Positions 1 through 13,848 of a stretch of DNA of 64,000 bases are shown in pieces (the stretch's first letter is position 1; every line of letters starts with the position of its first letter). Below the pieces are notes generated by a model that did not search any database, was not told the DNA's origin, and saw only the letters and a list, made by a program, of their open reading frames with translations. The position numbers and the translations under genes were made by a program. Source of the stretch: Brevipalpus yothersi (lineage: Eukaryota; Arthropoda; Arachnida; Trombidiformes; Tenuipalpidae); contig QZCP01000142.1 of NCBI GenBank assembly GCA_003956705.1, forward strand, positions 38,976-102,975, read 5' to 3'.

Positions 1-576
1 GGACATGGACATGGAAATGGATATTTTTTTGTTCAATTGTTGAGAAATGAGTAATGTAACTCACTTTTTGATCACATATGGATCAGTATAGCACATTGCT
101 AACAATTTGACTATATTCGACAAACCATCAATTGCCTTGATGATTATTATGGATCATTTTATTGTTAGATGGAAAAATTTCTTCTAGCATCAAATATTTA
201 CAAAATATTTTGCCTAAATTTGCCACTTTGTCTATTGATACATCCCCATAATTTTACACACGTATCAACGTGACATATTCAACTTATTCATAGAGTATAA
301 ATTCTTTGAAACATTTTGAAAATATTCATTATCTAACTTCATAACCTTACTGTTTCGCTCTTTTTTTCAAATGAAGAAAATATATCATCATCATTTACCA
401 TCTCATCATTCGTTTTACAAGATGTTATTAATTCTCATCTGCAACTCACTGATTGTGAGTAGAAAAATTGGCCTTAATATTTATTGAGAGAAGAAAAAGA
501 GAAAAAAAGTGGATGTTTTGGCCTCTTTTTCCTTATTTTCTATCCATAATGACGATCTAATATTTGTTAATCGTTC

Positions 577-718
<142 letters not shown>

Positions 719-2891
719 ACCGATTTTAATCGTCTGCAATGAAACCATTTAAATTGTATAAAAAATAACTGATAATAATACAGTCTGAACAAGCAAATTT
801 TTGTTTCTCTCAATCCGGTATTTTGAGTATAAAACATCCATTTTTACACGTAAAACTGTCCAAAATGACGCTCTTAAAAAATATTTTCCTCTCTTTCTCT
901 CTCTCTCTCTCTCCGATTTTATCCAATTATTTTTTCATGTCCTTAAGCAATATCTAGTCAAATTGAACATTCAATACTCTCTATCCGATGTTCCAGTCAG
1001 AATTTATCAGCCAACGAAATTGAAAGAGAGAGGGAAATATCGGATGATGATACATGACATCCAGCCGTTGGTGATGCAGGCCACCATCAAAATTTTTCGC
1101 CACTTTCACAATATCTCTCTCTCTACATCATACACCAGGCAAGATCACTTTTTATCATCATTATATTCCTCCTCTTTTTCCAATTTGTCTTCAAGATTCC
1201 TCTCTCTCTCTTATTCCAGAGCTCCATTCTCCATTAGTCCATAGTCTTTCATTATCTCCAAGCTATTAGACTGCTCACATGTCTGGCGCGCGGCAAACTG
1301 TGTGCTAACTAACTGACTAACTAACTAACTTATTAGCATCAAAATTCCCGGGCCAACATTCATTGAGATCCTATCCATACAAGACCTGAGGCTTTTTGGC
1401 GGGCGTTGAGAAGGACGTCCTGAAGTGGTCTGAAAATCGGGGGATGAACACACACACACACACACACATGAGAAGGGCCAATATGATGCTGGAGGGCTGT
1501 ATCTAGGCTGAATAGTCATCTATGGTCAGTAAGATTGTCTTTTGATTTGGCCATCATCATCATTTTTTCCCACTCGAATTCAGTATCGCCTCATGATGTA
1601 GTAAGCCGAAAATGGCTTGAGGGCACCAAGTGAGGAGTAGAATGAAATGAAACTTGTCCACTTGCTGGAATAAGGTCTGTATTTTGTGCCCATAATCGCA
1701 ATCTTTTAGAGCTAATTTTGATTGTAATTCGCTCTTTTGTTGATCATCATTAGAGGCTACATTTTTGGTGAGTAAAACGGTGAGAGTGACCCTAAAGGGC
1801 CGATGATTTGAGTAAAAGTTGAGCAAATTTGAGTCATTTTCTCTCTCTCTCCCCAGAACATCTTTTGTAGAAAACATTATGTGTATCGTAGAAAGGTCTC
1901 TCTCAAGTAGGCCCTCTTCACATTTATCCACAATCAAACTGTACACTCTTATGAATGGAACTTTTTTTTCGACTCTCAGTCAAAAGACGTTGGGCCCACC
2001 AGAAAAAAAAGTGACGAGATGAGCGAGAAAATTTTTCATTTAACTATATGATCTGCAGCCTTATTTGACCAACTTGGGTAAGCGTCAATGCAATTTGCTT
2101 TTATCATCATTTTGGTCAATCAGTAGAAGAATTACGCTAAATAAGTGTGGTGAAAATCTATTTTTCTCTTACTCCTCTTCTAACTGTAGCATCTCTTTTC
2201 AGGTAAGTATCTGGGCAAAGAAATTTTCTTCTCAATATTCTCATCCATTCTACGTACCCATGGATTTATTTCCACCAGTTTTCTGATGAGAAATATTCTT
2301 TTTAAAGTAGCCCATTCCGAGACAGGTAAGGGGGTTGAGAATAGCAAATTTTCATGGACAATTTCGATGGCAAAACTATGTCAAAATATATTTCGCAATC
2401 AAATCAGCAATTGATGCTGATTCGTTGTGTGGTGGAAAAACAAAATAAGTTATCTCAAGCCTTTGAAATTCTGGTTGCTTATGTTGTCAGTGTTTGCGTG
2501 TATGTCATTCTCTTTTTGGAATCATCTTGATAAAGGAATTTGAGAGTAGCGTGAGAGAAAAAGAAGAATAAAAGAGAAAAAGAAAGAGAAGCAGTTCACC
2601 ATGTGTATATACATGTGTGTGTGTGTGTATATACCTTATTGGCTTTCACAATAGAAAGTTACATGAAATAGTCAAGCAAACAATGGAAATGTATTGTTCC
2701 ATAGATTTCACTGGTAAAGAAGTCACAAAACCCTCAATTACCATTATTGTCTGAGATTATGAAAACATGGATAAGAGAAAAGTATGAGAGAGAGAGCGGG
2801 AGAGAGCGAAAGGGGCTTATGGATCTCATATAATGGGGAAGAAAAAGTTACAGAATTGTACAAAATACAGTAATTTAAGTTTATTGAATTC

Positions 2892-2893
<2 letters not shown>

Positions 2894-2926
<33 letters not shown>
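2894..2926. repeat. (GA)n microsatellite
   Basis: Pure GA dinucleotide run of about 33 bp followed by an A/G-rich tail. Confidence 0.95.
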
Positions 2927-2929
<3 letters not shown>

Positions 2930-5900
2930 AAAAAAGAAGAACATTTTGCTCTAGTCCATTATGACTATGGTGGTGGTGGTGGTGAAAAGAAATCATGGTG
3001 GATGCTAATGTGTTGTTCTATTCGCGGTGAAGAAAGGAAAGAGCAGTATGATTCGTATTTATGGAACATCCCAACTTATCAGTAGATGGACACCAATAGA
3101 ATCACTGTAGCCACCATGGTAATGATGATTCTGGAACTGATTTTCCCACACATTCGACCAAATAGTGTGTGTTAGATGGTTGATGATGGTGAATCGAAAT
3201 GGGCAGAGCCAAAGGAGGTTGTAATTTTTTCCTTTCATTGAATTCACCAGCAGCAACAGGTTGAATTTTTTTTTTCGCTGGACATAAGTTGAAAGGTGAA
3301 TACCTTCGATCTGAGCAAAATGAGAGAATGAAATGAGGGCGGTAAAGAAAGATAAAGAGAAAGAGAGAAAAATTTGTACCATTATTGAGCTAAAAAAATT
3401 TGGTCTGTGTATACCGTTGCTTCGACATGCGTTTCCTTGGAACTTTTTGGCCTGATTTTCTAGAGACACTTGATTGGCTAATCTGATCAGCTTGAATTTT
3501 TTTCCATGAAACTTTCCAATTCAAAACAACGTTTTTGTATGAGAATTCAGAAAATCATCTCATTTTACTGGTAAAAATCAACTTTCAATATGCAGGCATC
3601 ATAATTCTTCGTTCCTGGTGACTAAAGCATGGAAGAAATGATTCTTCCTAGTGATATTCGGGCAATTTTTTGTTTAGGTATTTCTTCTGAAGATGAAACT
3701 ATCCATTGATAAAGCAATTTTAATTCCTAAGACTCCATGTTAGAGAGATTCAAGTAGCACAAGGCAAGATCCTTCTGGAAAGAAGCTAGGAATTCATCAA
3801 AATCAATCATTTTTATGCAGTCACTGCCGAAGGTTCATTTCGAGTGATCAATTTTTTTCTCTTCTCTTCCCATGTGTAGGTTTGTATTTACTGGTAAAAT
3901 CAAAGGTTGTTTTATGTTAATCAAACAATTCACTTAATTGTGATTGTTACTTGCTCTCGAGTGCAATAAGATTGAACGGAACGTTAAATGTACAACAAAG
4001 ACAAGCTGAACAGGATCAATTTTATGCTAATTTTTGAATTGGTCTGGTAGTTAGTTTCATTTCGATTCCCATTCTTCTTTTCACAGAACTTGATGCCCAC
4101 TCGAATTTCAGATGCACCCTGAGCATCCTAGGAGGGTAAAAAATTTGTGTTCACATAGAGAATACAGAGTGTACAATTATAGATATGTAACGATAAGTTC
4201 ACAAGTTTTCGCGGGTACAAAAGTACATGTATGTATATGCAGACAGAGAGAGAGAGGCATAAGCGCAGCAAAAGGCCGGAGGAAATCGGCAATCTTTTAC
4301 TTTCCGTTTTGCTTCTTGGCATGATCATCGTTCACTTAGATGTCATTGATTTGTACAAACTGTGAGAGAAAAAGATGGAGTGTATCAGTGAGAATGGGAA
4401 TCGGAAATGTCAGAGGTTAGGGCCCTAAAGTCAAACGATTTGCCCTTTGCAATAATGAGGCCACGCGGAATAATTTAACCGCTCGTTTGACCAGTGAACA
4501 TTCTTTCTCTCTCTCTCTTTCTCTGCCTTCCTCTCTGGTAGAGGAATTGTCTGCCGGAGCAAACTCGGGCCATTTGGCATGGATGACCACTGGACATGGA
4601 TACAAGATGAGTGAAAAAAAGTATATTTCTGCTGATCAACGAAACTGAAATCTGTCGCTTGAACATTATAAGTTTCTGCTTAACCGGTATGCATTACATT
4701 CACTTGCAGTTGCTTGATTGTAGAGAGAAAAATATTATTATGCATAATGATGAGAGAGGTAGAGAGAGAGAGACCAAAGAGAATCACAGGCAAGAGAGGA
4801 AGAGAGGAAGAGAGAAGAAGAAGAAGAAGAAGGAGAAGAAAAAGAAGAAGATGGGATGTGGAAAGAAGAATATGAAGAGTCTAAGCAATCTGCTTCAAGT
4901 ATCAGGTAACTCTTGGATTTCGTGGGTTGAAGGCGGGCACAATGGACGGAATATATCACGACCAATGGGGAGAAGAAAAAGTTGAACAGTTGGGAATGAA
5001 GTTACATGTTGTATATATGTTGAATATGTGTGTAAGTGAACGATGATGATTATGGAGTTCATTCTATGCACCATGTTAGACATGCTGTAATGTCTGGTGT
5101 AATCTTGATGTGGTAAAGGAGATAGAAAGAGAGAGAGGGCATAAAAGATCTTTCTTCTTCATCATATAAATTATATTTTCTATAACAAACGGATTTTATG
5201 TTTTCTTATTTGCATCTTCCCTCTTCTCTCTTACTTTCATCACAATCATCCTATAAATACAATGACCAAAATTCATTTCCACAATATTAAACGCTTGATC
5301 ATTTGAAACTAGATACTTGACTTCAGCGAAGTCGAGAATAATTAAATCGATTTGGCTGAAGTGAAGTTAAGAACTAATTGTAAAACTTGGAGCAAAGGAA
5401 TAAGTTTCCAGAGGATAATCGAAGAAAAGTGATCTTCGTTGCACAAATCGGATGATACCATGCCAAGATTAGAGCCCATGAGTCCGAAAATACATTCACA
5501 TTGTGGCTCCAAATAATGCAGATTAACATTTACCAATTCAACAACTTCAACAACGAAGAGAGGAACAAAATTCATTCATAGAACGGAGTTAAATTTTTCA
5601 ATTTGTAAGAGGAGTTTGCAGCAGTGAATGATCTACATCATTGTTAATAACCCACAGAATTGAATAGGCATGAGTGTATATTCTCGATACAGAAAGGTAA
5701 AGAATTGAATACAAAATGAATTGTCGAGTTGTGAGTGGTTTATTCATGAAAAAGAAATTTTTGTGCTTCCCCCAGTTTTCTTTTACATTAAAATCAATTC
5801 TTGTGATTTTTTCGAATTTGATGAACAGGATTCAACAAGAAAATCAGAAGATATAAATGAGCAATATGAAACAATTTGGAGCTCTCATTCGACAAGTGTA

Positions 5901-7013
5901 CAATAACGAGAGTGAAGAACTCTGAAGTTTCAACAAGAAAGGTGTAATAGTAGGAATACAGGTGGTAGAAAAATATGTTAGGGCTCTCAAAATGCTAGAA
6001 AAAATTGTTTAGATTGAGTTTATACTGCGTTTCGATATTTGAACTTTTCGCATTGTACACTTTGCGACAAACTTTGGCCATCTCTTCTTCACTCTATCGA
6101 TAGTGATCTTAGATATTTCTCGAAACTTTCATCGGATTGCATTTTTGAGCCTTTCAACAGTAGTCACTTTGAGATCCTAACATATTATTTCGCCGCTACC
6201 AGTACTCTGAAGATCTTTCATCAGCACTTTTTTAATTTAACGAGATCTTCCATAATCATGGAACTCAATAGAAAATCCCACCATGAATTTGGTGATTCTG
6301 ACGGAATGCAAGAGAGGAGACAATAATCCACCAATGATCGATCGGGATCACTTGATTTCCGTCGCGCTGGTTTGTGAGTATTTTTCTCGGGCTTTAATTG
6401 TAGTCCCTGTGTTATGGTTCTTGTGAAAAGTTAAAAATGAGAAAATGCGAGCCTCAGATTTCCTCTTTCCATGAGAAATATTCGACTTTGAACAATATGG
6501 GAAGGTGAATGGACAAAATGATGAAACCAAGCTTTCCCAGTCATTCTCTAGGTGGTTCAACTGGATTGATGCTTTGGTTCTTATAACCCTAGAAAATAGC
6601 TCATGAACAAAAATTAAGACAACAGGAGTTTTAAAATTTTTCTGACCAGCACTCAGATATTGACAATTCAAATGGCAATAATCCCTCGGACCACTACACC
6701 TAATAGATGGGAAGTAGAAGCAACCTATTGAAAGGTTACCTCAAATATGCATGTCGGAGTTAAGGAGTTGAAAATAGTCCAACTAGAAGGCGAACTTTTC
6801 ACTCGATGGCTCGATTGATCAAAGGAGTTATCAGCAGATTGATGGTGTTGAATTATCAATGGTAACTTTCAGAAAAGCGCTCATCTCTTCGACCCGAGAA
6901 AATAATAAAAAGAGATGAATCTAAATCCGACCAAGGATCAGCAGAGTAAAGAGAAAGAAATGACTCGATTGAGAATTCCCAAGCGCAGCTCTATTGCTGA
7001 GTTGATTTGTGAA

Positions 7014-8323
7014 TCAAATCTTGAAAGCAAATGTTAAAAAGCCAGTGTGTCCAGTGATTTGAATTTGTGGGACTATCTTGAGATGACTAGAAGATTTAAC
7101 CGAATCTGATGAGGGAATTGGTTCAGATTGATGAGGAGATAATGGATTTTTGTCGGCATCTATATTCTCAAACTGATCATCTTCATCGTCCTGGAGAGTA
7201 GCTAGGCTCTTCTTCTCTATCTTTGATGAGTTAGATGGTGCCGTCTGGTAATGGAAGAAAATCTCATTTAAATCTACAGTATTGGCTATCAAAAATGAAC
7301 TTCTTGTAAACGATGCATCGGAATTGTGATCCTGAGAGCATCTATGAGAATTCGATCTTACCGGCTCAAAATCGTATTGCTTGAGAGGTATGTTTTTCAC
7401 TTGATAAGGTCTTTGAAGACACTCAATTGTTTCGATATCGATGAAACAATTTTCTTCCAAAGCGAGTCGAGTTTTCTGGACCTGCTCGATACACGGTGAA
7501 AAGCAACAAAGACGAGCACCTGAAAATAAAAGTCAAATGATTAGCGAAATGTCTGGGAATCTCGAATTCTAATGGCCATGAATAACGAGGATGGAAAACT
7601 TTCATGCATCTTTGACTGCTGAAAAATTTACATCTTTACGAAGAGAGATGTTAAGTTTTCATCAAGAAAAGTTAGGAGACAAGTTTATAGACTTGAGGAG
7701 GTATGGCTACCTTGTAGCTTTAATGCATCTCGAGCGAAAGCAATGGCTTTCCATGGATAAGGAATGTCAAGAAAAAGAGCATCAGCTGCATGATCCAGTC
7801 CGAAACCTTGTTCACACACATCTCGATGTTCAGTTTTTACCAGATGCGATACCCCATGATCACTGAACTCTTCATCAGCTTTTATCAATCTGTCCTGATG
7901 AAAATCATAGGAATACAAGAGACCATTCGGTGATATGGTTCGAATGAAAGCGTGAGACAAACTTCCTGATCCAGTTCCAGCTTCGATAACTACGCAACCA
8001 GGCTTCAGGTTCAGCTTGAATAAAATCAAACTTATGTCCACCGTATAGAGTATTTGAGTGCGATGGGGCAGATTGATTGTCCACAGCTCCGGATTGAAAG
8101 CTAGCAAGTACACCCAGCCACGAGGTAACACAAATTTGGAACCATATTTACGACCAATCAAATCGCAATGCTTGATAGATCCATACTTGGTGTTGAACGT
8201 TTCACCGGGCTTCACTTTGAGGGAGAACATTTTCTTACCACTGACCACAATGAAAATTGTATCACCTTCACGTATTGATTCATGTTTTTCCAGAAAATTA
8301 GTGGACACTCTTTTCTCCAACAT
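7014..8323 (-). CDS. TRMT61A: tRNA (adenine-58-N1)-methyltransferase catalytic subunit
   Basis: Two exons, 8323-7711 and 7519-7014, joined through a 191-nt GT-AG intron that splits a Gly codon; 372 aa. The family forms the m1A at position 58 of the tRNA T-loop using S-adenosylmethionine, in complex with the non-catalytic partner TRMT6 in the nucleus. The N-terminal half carries LNLPHRTQILY (about residues 84-93) and the SAM-binding loop EAGTGSGSLSHA (114-125). FLDIPYPW (185-191) contains the Asp expected to be catalytic. Exon 2 opens with the family motif CFSPCIEQVQ, and the protein closes with GHTGFLTFAF, as in the human enzyme. It is longer than human TRMT61A (289 aa) because of an acidic, Ser-rich linker just before that terminal motif. 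The ATG at 8323 is the first in frame. It lies 453 bp downstream of the GMC gene on the same strand. Confidence 0.95.
7520..7710 (-). other. TRMT61A intron
   Basis: The donor GTAGCC follows CTACAAG and the acceptor is TTTTATTTTCAG. Splicing restores the family motif running from LKLQGARLC into CFSPCIEQVQ, which supports both boundaries. Confidence 0.9.
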
Positions 8324-8776
8324 ACTTCAATCAATCAATCAAAATATGAAATCGAATTAAAACTTATCACTTTTTGAAATTCCAGCAAAAATTTCAATCA
8401 AAACACAGAACGCGGCATGTTTTGAGCTGTTTTTTATGCCCTCTAGTGGATGCCGATAAAAATGATTCAATTGCAATTAAAATGAAAAATTTTTAATTTT
8501 TGATCAATTCGTTGTTTAATCCTTAATTGGCATTCACACTTTTATGATTGGAATATTTTGATGATTCTGTGGTGTAGATTTGGAAAGTTTTTTTCTGGTG
8601 ACATTTTACAGTGAACAATTGTGTGACAATCCAATGAAATGGAGACGAAAAATATGAAAAGAAATGATGAATTTTATGTGTATATTATTTTGTTTGTAAA
8701 AAATAATTACGAAGAACATTTTATTTTTTTATGAAGATGAGGTATAGTAGAAAAAAAAATTTAGAGAACAAAAATT
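8324..8776. other. Spacer between GMC gene 3' end and TRMT61A
   Basis: AT-rich 453-bp spacer between two minus-strand genes. It must hold the TRMT61A promoter and the GMC 3' UTR. A minus-strand AATAAA (plus-strand TTTATT at about 8720-8725) lies some 50 bp after the GMC stop and is a good polyadenylation signal candidate. No TATA box stands out. Confidence 0.5.
8720..8725 (-). terminator. Candidate poly(A) signal of the GMC oxidoreductase
   Basis: AATAAA on the minus strand about 50 nt beyond the stop codon at 8777. The position is typical for an animal polyadenylation signal; no transcript evidence is available. Confidence 0.5.
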
Positions 8777-10421
8777 TTACTTGGCTTTATTAACAATATT
8801 TCTAGATAAATCACTAAGTATATTTTCTACATGATCATAATTAGTTAAACCTATTCCCGTTCTCTTAAGAGAACCGGGTAAATGTGGCTTTATCGGTGGC
8901 AACTTTCTTCCTTTAATAAAATCTGATAGCCTTTCAGCTATCATTATAATAGGAGCATTGGTATTACCAGATATTATTTGAGGCATTACCGAGCCATCAG
9001 CCACTCGTAGGCCCGATACACCTCCCAAAACTCTCAGATATGGATCTACAACCGAAGTTTTATCCCATGGCGAACCCATTCGACAGGTGCCCACAGGATG
9101 GTAAATGGTGGCCGTGTATGTGCGAGCTAAGCATGCCAAATATTCATCACTCCACATGTGATATATTTCACAACCAGGAAAAACGGTCTCAAATAGACGT
9201 GAATCCATCGCACGATATGCTGGTGCCAGACCAACGGCAATCGAAATTTTCATCGCATCTACCATGGCCAATATGTCATCAGGGTGGGTAAAATAGCGTG
9301 GATCAATGATCGGTGGATCGTATGGATTGGCAGATCGAAGACGCAAGTAGCCGCGACTCTTGGGTCGCAATAATACTGGATACATACTGAATGTATCATA
9401 AGGTATGTATGGTCTGTACGCTTCTTCCCACAGCTCTCGTGTGAGTCCTTGGACTCGTCGAAAAGTTTGGCCATCATCAGATGTGGGACTACCAGACAGT
9501 AGATGAATCTCAAAATCTGGATGATCATCTGAAAAATTAGTGTACTTTGTCTTTATGTAACCGAGTCCTTCCACTCCACCAAGAGCTGTCAAGGGTCCTG
9601 TAAAATTGTATTTAAATTCGGAAAGTGATTGTATTAGTATTAAAATTAGTGTGTTGTAATGTAGTGGGATTAAGTGATGGTCGATATTTGTAAGACACAT
9701 GAAAAAATTTCTTACCTCGACCACTGGCAAAATAGGTCAAAATATTGGGTAGAGTGACGACTCGTCTTTGGATGAGTGATACTTTGGCATTTATTGTGAA
9801 GTGAATACCGCCAGGATAGATGTGATCCTGAAGATTATCACCCACAGGTAGATCAGCTACCACAGGAATTCCCAGTGAAGCCAAATGATGAGCTGGTCCA
9901 ATACCAGAGAGCATGAGAAGTTGAGGTGAATTGATGGCTCCGCCAGAGACGATAATCTCTCGACGTGCATACACTACATGTGTTAATGAAAATCTATCAA
10001 ATTGTACTCCGATGGCTTTTTTGTGATCATTGAATAATATACGAGTTACATAGGCGAAAGTTAACACATGTAAATTGGGTCGCTTTCTGCATGGCCTTAA
10101 AAATGCTTTGGCCGTAGAGCATCGAGCACCTCTTCGTATGGTTCCCTGAGGTATAGCGAAGCCCGCTTGCAGTGGACCATTCAGATCGATATTTGGATAT
10201 CCAATAAATTTTCCCGCTTCCACAAAACTGGTAGCAATCGGGGTTGCATCCGGTGGGGTTGACACTGTCAGGTAGCCACCAGTTGAATGCCATCCTGGTT
10301 GTGGTAGTGTGATGATGAAAAGTGATGTCAAAGAAGGAGAGAAAGAAAAGAAGAAGAAAAAAAATGAGAACAAAGCATATAAATTAGTGTGATGAAGATG
10401 AGAGAGAAAAATTTTTCTTCT

Positions 10422-10512
<91 letters not shown>

Positions 10513-13500
10513 CTATCTTGTCAATAGGACAGAATAGATGTAGTAGTAGGAGAAACTGGTTGTTATTTTTGAATTATTTAGTTTCTCAATTAAGATTTCG
10601 CTAAAAACGCGGCAAAAGTGCTGAAAGGGAGAGAAAGAGATAGAGAGAAAAAGAGAGGTAGAAATGTTGTTGAAAGAATTTTGAGGAGGAGTACAAACAC
10701 TTCTTTCTCTCTTTAACAAGGCTTTCTACTTAAGGTATGATCATTTTTGCTCTACTTTTCCAATTTTTCATTAACAACAAGGCCTGGCCTTTCCGATCAC
10801 TTTTTGAAAAAATCTTATTTCTAACACACAGAACAGTGTGTATCACCTTTCAATTGCTATAGCTACTTTTTCTCTCTAATCCAAGAAAAGATCAACTTTG
10901 ACCTTAGATTTAGCATATTTTTCCCGCTAGATTAACCAAATATACGTATATCTATTTTCGGGCTATTTCAAGTTCTTGCAACATCAGCCAGATCAGATTT
11001 CAGAATGAAAAAGTTTAGATCCTGATTATCCGGTCATGCTACTTGAAAAAGATCATTTGTGGTGGTCCTTCAGAAATCATAAGGCTAACATCTAATAATG
11101 GTATGAAGATCATTCTCTATTGCAATTAGACTCGTCTAGCCATTCTTTATTGGTCGTAAAAAAGTTTATTGGATTTTAAGGTGAATGAATATGGCTTTAA
11201 TGATATGATCTTTTAACCGAAAGATTCTCCAAATACACCCACATAGATTGAATAAAAAGTCTCATTAAGAGTGACCAAAATGCTCTGATACTGATTATGT
11301 TCCATTGACATTATTCTCTCCAAGTGGAAGCTATATATTTTTATCTTAAATATTCGAATGATTAGAGTATGATATTGCTCAAATTCAGCCTAATGAGCTA
11401 AATCTATTCAATCACTAAGTCTACTCTTCCCGTAATGTGAGCCAGATTAGCTGGTTGTAGAGGAACATGAATTTTTTGCTCATTTCTCAATCTATTTGAA
11501 AAAGATTTCGCCTATTCATCTCATTCATAAATGGAAACAGGAGAGAGTGAGAGTTTCCGAATAATATTAGACTGGTCATCAAATCGAGAAAAAATGAAAA
11601 ATGAAAAAAATAGAAGAACTCAATTGCGATTAGTTAAATCGATCGCACACATAATCTTAGAATAAAGAGAATGAAGAGTGAAACATTCAGGTAATACCAA
11701 GAATGATCCTGATGAGTAAACAATGGAGAAAGCAATGGCCTGCCGTGACTGACCATTTAAAGCACCAAACTATACGACCCTCATGATCGGATCACTGTCG
11801 AATAAATTTAGAACTCGATAATCATAAACAATTGTTACCCCTTCCTTTTTTCGCGGCTACAAGCTGAATCAAGAGCTTAACTTATGCAATGAATCAAGTT
11901 TCTTTGATAGTGGAGAAAAAAATTTCCCTCCAAAGAAATGCAGCATCTTTGGCTTTGAATAGAGTACAAGCTGAGCAAGATGTGATGATGATCACTTGGT
12001 GTGAAAATTTGATCTGCTCCGATAAAAGGCTTCGATCAGCTGGAAATATCAGAGTATGATCGAATTTTTTTATCCCTATTACACACATAGATTCCAACAG
12101 TAAATTAAGCATAAATTGATTGTGAGCATTGCATAAGCAATTTCTGGTGAAGTTCAAGTTGATTCAATCAGGGCTACCATTATTGAGCTGATCGTTTACT
12201 GGTGGATCTCTTTCCCCTATTTTAATCAAGAAGATGCCACCATAAGTCTACCGAAACTTAATTGAAGCTAATGAAGCTACTGAATATCTTACACACAATG
12301 CATATCTTTCAACATCACTTTCGCCAGGCTCAATTTGAGGCCAAAAACAGTTTGATGAGAGAGAGAAAAAAAGTGTACGCAATGAGAGTGAAAAGAGAAG
12401 AAAGTTCAAGCATCAAAATTTTTGAGCCTTATTCTTTTTTCCTCCTTATTTTAACTATTTTCCATCAAGTTATATATGAGTGTGAGATGATGCTTTTTTT
12501 TCTTCATCTTCTTCTTCTTCTGATCATGATTTTCTGCCAAAGTAGTGAGCAAATTGACAATTCAATAAATTTTTCCAAGTGAGGAGAGTAAAAATATTTC
12601 TCTCTATCTCTCTCTCCATCCTTTTACTTCATTCAATCAATTACAGCAATAGTAACCCACCAGCATACTGACACTTGAAATAGTCAACGTTTCACGTTGA
12701 ATGGCCCAATGAATTCAATAGTGAATATGATTTGGGAAAATGTGAACACATACACACACACACACACACACAAGTGAGGAAAGCAAACATGGTGTAGGCT
12801 AACAATCTTAACGGGACTGTTGATTGAAGCGTGTGTTTTTTTCTTCTTCTTCTTCTTTCGGAAAGATTCAAATAGAAAGGATTAATCAGAACGCTCAATG
12901 TTAACGGTGCAAATATGTGGATAAATTGAATTCAATCATAATTAATCAATTGAGATTAGTGGTCAACTTTCATCAGCTGTGGGAAATTTTCAAATGATAT
13001 GAATATTGGGCTAAAATATTGTGAATCGGGATTCATTTGACTTGTAGCACGCAAACCCTTATAATTAATGATACCTAATAGTAAGATACTTGAAAATTAT
13101 CATGATTGAGTGGTCATACTCTCACTTAATTCATACTTGATTAGTCGATTATTGGGGAAAAGTCCTATCATCTCTTCCTCTATAATGAATGATAAGAGTG
13201 ATTACTTTTGAATGCTAAATGATCACATCAATATACAGTGAACACCTGAAGCATCTCTCTCTCATTATCAAATCTTGTTTGATAGAAAATGAATCCAATT
13301 CAGGCTCAATCAATCAACTATACATCATATACTTTTCCAACTGAATGTATATATGTTGATATGAATCGAGGTTTCTCAATGAAGAAAGAAGAAGAAGAAT
13401 AATCATCAATGATAGCCCTTTTTCCGTTATCAGATGTTACAAACAAATTGAGTAAATCAATTGTCATGAGCCAAAATAATTTTTCGAAAACATGTTCAAG

Positions 13501-13778
13501 TAATGAACATTCATCATAAACAGAAAACCAATTCTCATCTGGTCATAAACATGTATACATGTATGTGTCAGTATATACATTCTCTTTCATCGTGTCCCGT
13601 AAAGTTCACCATCATATTTCCTTGAACTTGAGAAAGCTTCGATTAACTCGATTGTTAGATTAAAAATAGTTTTTCATTAGAGGGTGAGAAAATTGTAGAT
13701 CAAGCTGAAACGATGGACGAGAAGAATAAAACAACAGCTTAATACTGATGCTAGTCACTAGCAAAAAGATGAAGATGA

Positions 13779-13848
<70 letters not shown>

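Noticed and set aside
12262..12582. 106-codon plus-strand frame inside GMC intron 2
   Set aside because: Leu/Phe-rich translation of AT-rich intron sequence with no family features and no splice or promoter support.
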